A stretch of 7,751 nucleotides of DNA from Lysobacter_K sp043738095. Lineage in GTDB: Bacteria; Pseudomonadota; Gammaproteobacteria; Xanthomonadales; Xanthomonadaceae. The stretch lies in assembly GCA_043738095.1 (NCBI GenBank), contig JAYSZI010000040.1, positions 1 through 7,751 on the forward strand, in the 5' to 3' direction. The notes below the pieces were generated by a model. That model was not told the origin of the DNA, did not search any database, and worked only from the letters and a program-made list of their open reading frames with translations. Position numbers and translations under genes: made by a program. Positions 1 through 3,839 of the stretch are shown in pieces. The stretch's first letter is position 1, and each line of letters starts with the position of its first letter.

Positions 1-2
1 CG

Positions 3-95
3 GCTCCCGACCTGCCCGCATTTATCGCCCAGGGCGCCGCCTTGCTCGACCAGCTACGGACCAGTGGTGTCGTGCTCGGCAGCCAGCGCGGCTAG
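3..95 (+). CDS. 3' end of an unidentified gene (partial)
   Basis: Thirty codons read open from the window edge to a TAG at 93-95, giving a peptide that begins APDLPAFIAQ and ends VVLGSQRG. Third codon positions are mostly G or C, as in the certain genes of this window, and the segment looks like an amphipathic helix followed by a short tail. This supports the end of a real gene whose start lies to the left. The stop is 145 bases before rnt, so the gene could lie in the same transcription direction ahead of it. I do not recognise the family from so short a tail. It could also be a chance open frame. Confidence 0.45.
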   Translation, partial: APDLPAFIAQGAALLDQLRTSGVVLGSQRG

Positions 96-123
96 GGCCG
101 CGCTCCGGTACAAATCTCAGCGC

Positions 124-140
124 GTCGAACATCGTTCGAC
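124..140. repeat. Short palindrome in the spacer before rnt
   Basis: GTCGAAC (124-130) and GTTCGAC (134-140) are perfect inverted copies separated by ATC. The site lies 29 bases after the stop of the partial upstream gene and 100 bases before the rnt start. No T-run follows on either side, so an intrinsic terminator is not well supported; a protein-binding operator or an RNA hairpin are alternatives. The rest of the 96-240 spacer shows no clear promoter or RNA gene. Confidence 0.4.
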
Positions 141-240
141 ACGGGACGGGCTCCGGCAGGTTCGGCTCGCATAGGATTCCTCCAGCCGCGCGAACCAACG
201 CATCGCCAGTGAGGACGCGCGCGTCTGTTAGGCTTTTGCG

Positions 241-909
241 ATGCATGACCTCGACCTCCATCCCGACGTGATCGCTATCCCCACCGCGCCGCCGGACCCG
301 CTGCGCATGGCCAAACGCTTCCGCGGCTACCTGCCGGTGGTGGTGGATGTCGAAACCGGTGGATTCGACTGGAACCGCCATGCCCTGCTCGAAATCGCCG
401 TGGTGCCGCTGGACTTCGACAGCGATGGCCGGATCGTCCGCGGTGAAACCACCAGCGCGCATCTGGTGCCCGCCCCCGGCACGCAGATCGACCCGAAATC
501 GCTGGAAATTACCGGCATCATTCTTGATCACCCGTTCCGCGACGCCAAAGCCGAGCGCCCCGCGCTGGAAAGCGTGTTCGCGCCGGTACGCGAGGCGTGC
601 AAGCGTCATGGCTGCCAGCGCGCGATTCTGGTCGGCCACAACGCCCACTTCGATCTGAATTTTCTCAATGCCGCGGTCGCGCGCTGCGGACACAAACGCA
701 ATCCGTTCCACCCCTTCAGCGTGTTCGACACGGTGACGCTGGCCGGCGTCGCTTACGGCCAGACCGTGCTCGCACGCGCCGTGCAGGCGGCCGGCTTCGA
801 CTGGAACAGCGATGAGGCCCATTCGGCCGTGTACGACGCGGAGCGCACGGCCGACCTGTTCTGCAAGATCGTGAACGCGTGGCCCTTTGCGATGCCGCCC
901 TCTGGCTGA
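241..909 (+). CDS. rnt: Ribonuclease T
   Basis: RNase T is a DEDDh 3'-5' exoribonuclease that removes 3' terminal residues during tRNA end turnover and trims 5S and 23S rRNA and small RNAs in the cytoplasm. The 222-residue protein keeps all three Exo motifs: DVET (D36, E38), GHNAHFD (D138) and HSAVYD (H194, D199). Set against E. coli RNase T from memory (D23, E25, D125, H181, D186), every catalytic residue is offset by exactly 13, so there are no net gaps across the core and the only extra is at the N-terminus. Of the substrate-stacking phenylalanines, F42, F137 and F159 are kept, while the F77 equivalent is I90 and the E73 equivalent is K86. The ATG at 241 follows a weak purine-rich TTAGG about nine bases upstream. 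The ATG at 307 (MAKRFRGY) is a possible shorter start that would still hold the whole nuclease core. Confidence 0.96.
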   Translation: MHDLDLHPDVIAIPTAPPDPLRMAKRFRGYLPVVVDVETGGFDWNRHALLEIAVVPLDFDSDGRIVRGETTSAHLVPAPGTQIDPKSLEITGIILDHPFRDAKAERPALESVFAPVREACKRHGCQRAILVGHNAHFDLNFLNAAVARCGHKRNPFHPFSVFDTVTLAGVAYGQTVLARAVQAAGFDWNSDEAHSAVYDAERTADLFCKIVNAWPFAMPPSG

Positions 910-1141
910 GCGGTTGGGTCGTCTGCCAGAACCATGACGCCGCGGCGGGTCGGCGACAGGAATCGCGCGATCATTGGCCCTTAGAACGCAGCCATCCAAC
1001 GAGGCAAGTGCTGCGAAGGCCAGGGTTCATGGCGCAGGCGCGATGATCGAGTCATGCCCGCTCCCGGCGCTCACTGCGTTACATACAGTGGGGCCGCGGC
1101 AGCCAACAACAGCGCAGCCGAGCTGCGGCCACGAGGGAACA
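910..1141. other. Spacer between rnt and the ClpP-like gene
   Basis: These 232 bases are open in the frame of the following gene from an ATG at 974, but the predicted residues there (rich in A, P, T and S, no hydrophobic run) look unlike a signal sequence or a domain, so I treat it as non-coding. It contains CACTG (1072-1076) and CAGTG (1086-1090) flanking a TTACATA segment, which could hold a -10 element, though no good -35 is visible. A hairpin with GGCCGC (1092-1097) against GCGGCC (1125-1130) ends three bases before the ribosome binding site of the next gene. No RNA gene is recognised. Confidence 0.4.
1133..1138 (+). promoter_or_regulatory. Ribosome binding site deciding the ClpP-like gene start
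   Basis: GAGGGA lies three bases before the ATG at 1142. The spacing is short but the site is purine-rich in a GC-rich spacer, and the ATG it serves begins a typical lipoprotein signal peptide. This supports 1142 over the in-frame ATG at 974. Confidence 0.5.
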
Positions 1142-2251
1142 ATGATCGGCCCGACACTAGCCAGCCCGACCCTGACCAGAGTGCTACTGCTACTCGCCCT
1201 GTGCGCCGTGCATGCGGGCTGTAAACAGCAGTCGGACGGTGCTCCGGCAGCCGGCAAAGAAACCGTAACCTTGGGCAATCACCAGGACTCCGCGAGCCGA
1301 GCTCGGCGCCCCACCCCCGCTGCCAAGACGGATCTGCTGCAAGACACGTACTGGCCCGCGGCGAAGATCGATGCGGGCGAGGCCTCTGTCAGCTGCGAAT
1401 ACGACTACACCAAGCAAGGCGACGGCACGCCAGTGACCTCGCTGGAATTCTTCAGCCTCGTCGACGCCTTGTCCGAGTGCCAGCCCGGCGGCGTGGTACG
1501 GCTACGTTACCAGGGCACGATCAATGCGGGCTTTGCCGAACTCATCCAGCGCGTGTCGGCCATGGCCACGCGCATGGAAATCGACACGCGCATCCTCGAC
1601 ATCAGTTCCACCGGCGGCCACGTCGAGCAGGCGATCCGCGCCGGCGACACAATCGCGGAATCAAACTGGGACATCTGGGTCCGTGAGGAATCCATCTGCC
1701 ACAGCGCGTGCGTGCTGATTCTCGCCGCGGGCGACACCCGGTCGATCTCCGGCAAGGTTGGCATCCACCGCTTGATCCGCGATCAGTCCAATGCCACCTC
1801 TCGCGCCGAATTGAACGAGGAATTGAAGGCCACCAGCCTGCAGGTACACGACTACCTAGGGCGCAACGGCGTCGCGACGGCAGTTGCCGACATCATGATG
1901 ACGATCGCCAATCGCGACCTGCGACTGCTAGACGAAAACGAACTCAAGCAGTACGGGCTGCTCGGCACCAACGCCGCGCAGGATGACCTGGACCGCATCC
2001 GCGCCGGGCGCAAATGCGGTGACGATTTCGTCCAGCGAAAGGATGCCTTCGGGCAGGCTTTCAATCGCGAGTGTCTGGAACCGGGCAAGGCGTTCGAGGA
2101 CGCCGATCAATGCGGGCTGGCGCTGCGCCGGCAGTTCGGTTTCCCGGACCGCAAATGCCCGGCCGAGAGTCCGCTGTCGGGGTATGACCGCGCAGCACGG
2201 CGCGCCCGATCCACCAATAGCGAACTCACCCCAGAGCGCAACCGGGGCTGA
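1142..2251 (+). CDS. ClpP/crotonase-like envelope lipoprotein (COG3904-type)
   Basis: Seen: 369 residues from ATG 1142. Residues 1-27 form a signal peptide with one Arg (R13), a LLLLALCAV core and a lipobox-like HAGC ending at C27; His at -3 is atypical. A low-complexity linker (28-65) leads to a domain (about 80-285) with DISSTGGH (153-160), a CHSAC element with Ser at 188, VGIHR with His at 209, and NRD with Asp at 259 just before a YGLL segment. In ClpP the corresponding pieces are the oxyanion GG loop, the catalytic Ser, the MIHQP His and the RD(R)F..YGLVD Asp; the Ser lies nine residues before a conserved Gly in both. Known: COG3904-type proteins are predicted periplasmic ClpP-like proteins with a CxSAC motif and mostly unknown function. 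Inference: an outer- or inner-membrane-anchored serine peptidase facing the periplasm. Eight further cysteines, four in the C-terminal tail (C292-C339), fit an oxidising compartment. Substrate and partners are unknown; no chaperone gene lies nearby. It may also be an inactive fold relative. Confidence 0.82.
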   Translation: MIGPTLASPTLTRVLLLLALCAVHAGCKQQSDGAPAAGKETVTLGNHQDSASRARRPTPAAKTDLLQDTYWPAAKIDAGEASVSCEYDYTKQGDGTPVTSLEFFSLVDALSECQPGGVVRLRYQGTINAGFAELIQRVSAMATRMEIDTRILDISSTGGHVEQAIRAGDTIAESNWDIWVREESICHSACVLILAAGDTRSISGKVGIHRLIRDQSNATSRAELNEELKATSLQVHDYLGRNGVATAVADIMMTIANRDLRLLDENELKQYGLLGTNAAQDDLDRIRAGRKCGDDFVQRKDAFGQAFNRECLEPGKAFEDADQCGLALRRQFGFPDRKCPAESPLSGYDRAARRARSTNSELTPERNRG

Positions 2252-2263
2252 AAGCGCAATCGG

Positions 2264-2581
2264 CTACGGCGTTGCGAGTTTCAGCCCAACCAGGCCGGCG
2301 ACGATCAAGGCCACGCTGCCGATCCGCAGCGCATTCAATGGCTCATCGAACAGCACGATGCCGAGGATGACCGTGCCGACCGCGCCGACGCCGACCCACA
2401 CCGCATAGGCCGTCCCCACCGGTAGCGATTTCATTGCGATGCCCAGCAAACCCAGGCTAATTGCCATCGCCGCGACGGTGCCGAGTGACGGCCCTAATTT
2501 GCTGAAACCCTCGGTGTACTTGAGGCCGATCGCCCAGCCGATTTCGAACAGGCCGGCGAGGACGAGGATGATCCACGGCAT
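2264..2581 (-). CDS. gdx: SMR-family guanidinium exporter (Gdx/SugE type)
   Basis: This is a 105-residue inner-membrane protein, the standard length of the family, with four hydrophobic helices (about 2-20, 30-50, 57-78 and 84-103). It works as an antiparallel dimer that exchanges protons for guanidinium and related cations; older literature names it SugE and links it to quaternary ammonium resistance. Residues typical of the Gdx subtype are present: G10, the essential E13 and W16 in helix 1, S42 in helix 2, and the GTAYAVW motif with Y59 and W62 in helix 3. It closely follows E. coli SugE, including LKYT, AMKSLPVGTAYAVW and the GLKL end. The start is fixed by the Shine-Dalgarno AAGGAG seven bases upstream; the frame stays open further upstream but that part has no membrane-protein character. 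It stops 12 bases from the converging lipoprotein gene. No recognised guanidine riboswitch is seen in its leader. Confidence 0.95.
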   Translation of the reverse strand: MPWIILVLAGLFEIGWAIGLKYTEGFSKLGPSLGTVAAMAISLGLLGIAMKSLPVGTAYAVWVGVGAVGTVILGIVLFDEPLNALRIGSVALIVAGLVGLKLATP

Positions 2582-2588
2582 GAGGTAG

Positions 2589-2594
2589 CTCCTT
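2589..2594 (-). promoter_or_regulatory. Strong Shine-Dalgarno of gdx
   Basis: On the minus strand AAGGAG lies seven bases before the ATG at 2581. It decides the start of the 105-residue product rather than a longer reading from the same frame. Confidence 0.85.
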
Positions 2595-2635
2595 CCGGGC
2601 GGGGTCGCGCCCGATGGCAACGATACTCGGCGCTT

Positions 2636-2641
2636 TAAATA
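2636..2641 (-). promoter_or_regulatory. Possible -10 element of a gdx promoter
   Basis: The minus strand reads TATTTA within GATTATTTAAAG, a lone AT-rich patch in GC-rich DNA about 55 bases before the gdx start. A transcript starting 6-8 bases downstream would have a leader of roughly 48 bases. The hexamer 17 bases upstream (TCGCAG) is not a good -35, so this is a weak call. Confidence 0.3.
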
Positions 2642-2646
2642 ATCGT

Positions 2647-2675
2647 CCCGAGTGCCGCCTGCGACTCTACCCGGG
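2647..2675 (-). repeat. Imperfect hairpin in the gdx leader region
   Basis: On the minus strand CCCGGGT (2675-2669) can pair with ACTCGGG (2653-2647), seven pairs including one G-U, around a 15-base loop. It may be a decayed REP-like unit of the GTAGCCCGGGT type. The ACTCGG arm can pair instead with CCGAGT at 2630-2625. Confidence 0.45.
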
Positions 2676-2771
2676 CTACGTGGTGGAAGGTCGCCCAGCA
2701 ACCGGGTAAAGCACGCGAAACGCCAGTAAGCGAAGCGCCTGGAGTCGCCCCACAAGCGCCCCGCCTTGAAG

Positions 2772-2820
2772 CCCCTCTCCCGCCGGCGCGCCCCGGAGGG
2801 GTGTGCAAGGCTGAGAGGGG
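2772..2820. repeat. Inverted repeat CCCCTCTC/GAGAGGGG
   Basis: CCCCTCTC (2772-2779) is perfectly inverted at 2813-2820. Inside lies a small CCCC-GGA-GGGG hairpin (2791-2801) whose GAGGGG can also pair with the left arm. This has the look of one half of a dispersed REP-like repeat; it is followed directly by the left arm of the larger inverted pair. Confidence 0.6.
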
Positions 2821-2823
2821 ATG

Positions 2824-2931
2824 GGGTTCGGGGGAGCGGGACCGTGACGATCATTGCAGGCCGTACGAATTTTCGGATTTATTGAACTCGGCGGACCTTA
2901 CGCAGCTTTGCCTCTGCGCTCCACCGAACCC
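2824..2931. repeat. MITE-like inverted pair with 78-base core
   Basis: The left arm (2824-2838, GGGTTCGGGGGAGCG) and the right arm (2917-2931) are inverted copies agreeing at 14 of 15 positions. They enclose 78 bases that are visibly more AT-rich than the flanks (for example GAATTTTCGGATTTATTG). Each arm adjoins a further hairpin outside (2772-2820 and 2976-2996), so the whole 2772-2996 block may be one compound element. No transposase frame is present. Obvious target-site duplications were not found. It may be a non-autonomous mobile repeat or a pair of REP-like units in opposite orientation. Confidence 0.5.
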
Positions 2932-2975
2932 TCACACCCAAGGGTGCTTCCTTCGGGGCGTCCGCCCTGCGGGCA

Positions 2976-2996
2976 CCTTCTCCCGACGGGAGAAGG
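2976..2996 (-). repeat. Perfect 9-bp hairpin just after rlmB
   Basis: CCTTCTCCC (2976-2984) and GGGAGAAGG (2988-2996) form a perfect stem around a three-base loop. It begins eight bases after the rlmB stop codon (3005-3007) in the direction of transcription. No T-run follows the stem on the minus strand; four Ts precede it. It could therefore act as an mRNA 3' stabiliser or a Rho-independent terminator of weak form, and it is probably also part of the REP-like block. A neighbouring structure pairs GGTGC (2943-2947) with GCACC (2973-2977), which overlaps the stem. Confidence 0.65.
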
Positions 2997-3004
2997 AAAA
3001 CAAC

Positions 3005-3757
3005 CTACTTCGCGGCCCGCTGCCGCACCGCTTCAAACAGCGTCACGCCCGTGGCCACCGATACGTTCAAGCTCTCCACGCCCGCTCCGCCCGGCATCGG
3101 AATCTTGACCAGCTGATCGCAGTTCTCGCGCGTCAACCGCCGCAGGCCATCGGCTTCGCCACCGAGCACGAGCGCGACGTTGCCGCGCAGGTCGATCGAA
3201 TACAGCGATGCCTCGGCCTCACCGGCCAGGCCATACAGCCACACGCCCCACTGCTGCAGATCGCGCATGGTGCGCGCGAGGTTGGTGACCGGGATCACCG
3301 CGACGCTGTCGGCGGCGCCCGCAGAGGTCTTGCGCACGGTGGCGTTGACCTGCACCGACTTGTCCTTGGGGATGATCACCGCGGTCGCGCCGGCCGCAGC
3401 GGCGCTGCGCAGGCAGGCACCAAAGTTGTGCGGATCCTGCACGCCGTCGAGCAACAGGATCAACGCCCGACCTTCGGCGGCTTCGATCAGCGCCTCCAAG
3501 TCGTCCTCATGCCAGGTCTTGGCCGCGGCATAACGCGCGACCACGCCCTGATGGCGCAGGCCGCCGACGATACCGGCCAGCGCCTGCTCGGTGACCCGGC
3601 GCACGTCGATCTCGAGCCGGCGCGCCGAGGTCTCGATCTCGGTCAGGCGCGGGTTCTTCGCCCCTGCCTCGATCAGTACCTCACGCACGTGCTCGGCGTC
3701 GTGCTCGAGCGCCGCAGCGACGGCGTTGATGCCGGCGATCCATTGTTTCTGGCTCAT
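3005..3757 (-). CDS. rlmB: 23S rRNA (Gm2251) 2'-O-methyltransferase RlmB
   Basis: RlmB is a SPOUT-class enzyme that uses S-adenosylmethionine to methylate the ribose of G2251 in the P loop of 23S rRNA during 50S assembly; it acts as a dimer. The 250 residues match the family length (243 in E. coli). An N-terminal substrate-binding domain (about 4-80, beginning with an AGINAV segment) precedes the trefoil-knot domain. The three SPOUT motifs are intact: LDGVQDPHNFGACLRSA with N111 and R117, VLGGEADGLRRLTRENC with E201, and ESLNVSVATGVTLFEA (228-243) with S229 and N231. The second motif has GGEADGLR where many family members have GAEGxGLR. The ATG at 3757 is preceded by AGGA five bases upstream. 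The gene follows rnr by 82 bases on the same strand, as in many gammaproteobacteria, so co-transcription is likely. Confidence 0.97.
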   Translation of the reverse strand: MSQKQWIAGINAVAAALEHDAEHVREVLIEAGAKNPRLTEIETSARRLEIDVRRVTEQALAGIVGGLRHQGVVARYAAAKTWHEDDLEALIEAAEGRALILLLDGVQDPHNFGACLRSAAAAGATAVIIPKDKSVQVNATVRKTSAGAADSVAVIPVTNLARTMRDLQQWGVWLYGLAGEAEASLYSIDLRGNVALVLGGEADGLRRLTRENCDQLVKIPMPGGAGVESLNVSVATGVTLFEAVRQRAAK

Positions 3758-3762
3758 GTGAT

Positions 3763-3766
3763 TCCT
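3763..3766 (-). promoter_or_regulatory. Ribosome binding site of rlmB
   Basis: Minus-strand AGGA lies five bases before the rlmB ATG and about three bases after an 18-bp palindrome, so a hairpin there would sit at the edge of the ribosome footprint. Confidence 0.6.
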
Positions 3767-3769
3767 GTC

Positions 3770-3787
3770 GGCAGGCCGCGGCCTGCC
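3770..3787. repeat. Perfect 18-bp palindrome between rnr and rlmB
   Basis: GGCAGGCCG at 3770-3778 is followed directly by its exact inverse CGGCCTGCC (3779-3787). As RNA it would fold into a seven-pair stem with a CGCG tetraloop, just upstream of the rlmB Shine-Dalgarno. As DNA it could bind a dimeric protein. No T-run follows on the minus strand, so it is not a clear terminator. Confidence 0.65.
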
Positions 3788-3798
3788 ATTGCTTGCAA

Positions 3799-3812
3799 CC
3801 GGGCGGACCCGG
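3799..3812. repeat. Small hairpin after rnr stop
   Basis: CCGGG (3799-3803) and CCCGG (3808-3812) pair around CGGA. It lies 27 bases past the rnr stop codon and 11 bases before the larger palindrome in the direction of transcription. Two stable hairpins in an 82-base gap suggest mRNA processing or stability control between rnr and rlmB. Confidence 0.4.
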
Positions 3813-3839
3813 ACCTACTTTGCGATTGTCGTCAGGCGA

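Larger units (their letters stand above)
2582..3004. other. 423-base intergenic region rich in inverted repeats
   Basis: The stretch between the rlmB stop and the gdx start carries no convincing gene on either strand: open frames across it are extensions of neighbouring frames with R/P/S-rich, non-protein-like composition. It holds at least five inverted-repeat structures, listed separately where clear. The pattern of CCCTCTCCC-like hairpins with CACACCC and CCTTCGGGG blocks resembles dispersed REP-like repeats I associate with Xanthomonadales genomes; that link is from memory and not checked. A weaker unit, with CCAG (2723-2726) and CTGG (2739-2742) around TAAGCGAAGCGC, may be a decayed copy of another repeat type. 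Confidence 0.7.

Noticed and set aside
126..138. LexA (SOS) box CGAAC-ATC-GTTCG
   Set aside because: It resembles the Gram-positive LexA site, but the spacer is three bases and not four, and Xanthomonadales LexA sites have a different consensus.
22..999. A 325-codon open frame on the - strand opposite rnt
   Set aside because: Antisense to a gene with every RNase T motif; the product has no domain character and no ribosome site.
974..1141. A longer start for the ClpP-like gene at ATG 974
   Set aside because: The extra 56 residues lack any signal or domain, would bury the lipoprotein signal peptide inside the protein, and the ATG at 1142 has its own purine-rich ribosome site.
2582..2700. A guanidine riboswitch ahead of gdx
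   Set aside because: I looked for the paired ACGR-loop hairpins of guanidine-II, the pseudoknot of guanidine-III and conserved ykkC blocks of guanidine-I. One GGGACGA is present but not the surrounding structure, and the possible pseudoknot arms leave no loop for a real fold.
2582..2854. An N-terminal extension of the gdx frame by 91 residues
   Set aside because: The product would exceed the invariant family length of about 105 residues, and the strong Shine-Dalgarno sits before the ATG at 2581.
2976..2996. A standard intrinsic terminator for rlmB
   Set aside because: The hairpin is perfect and well placed, but no T-run follows on the minus strand, so I list it as a hairpin/repeat only.
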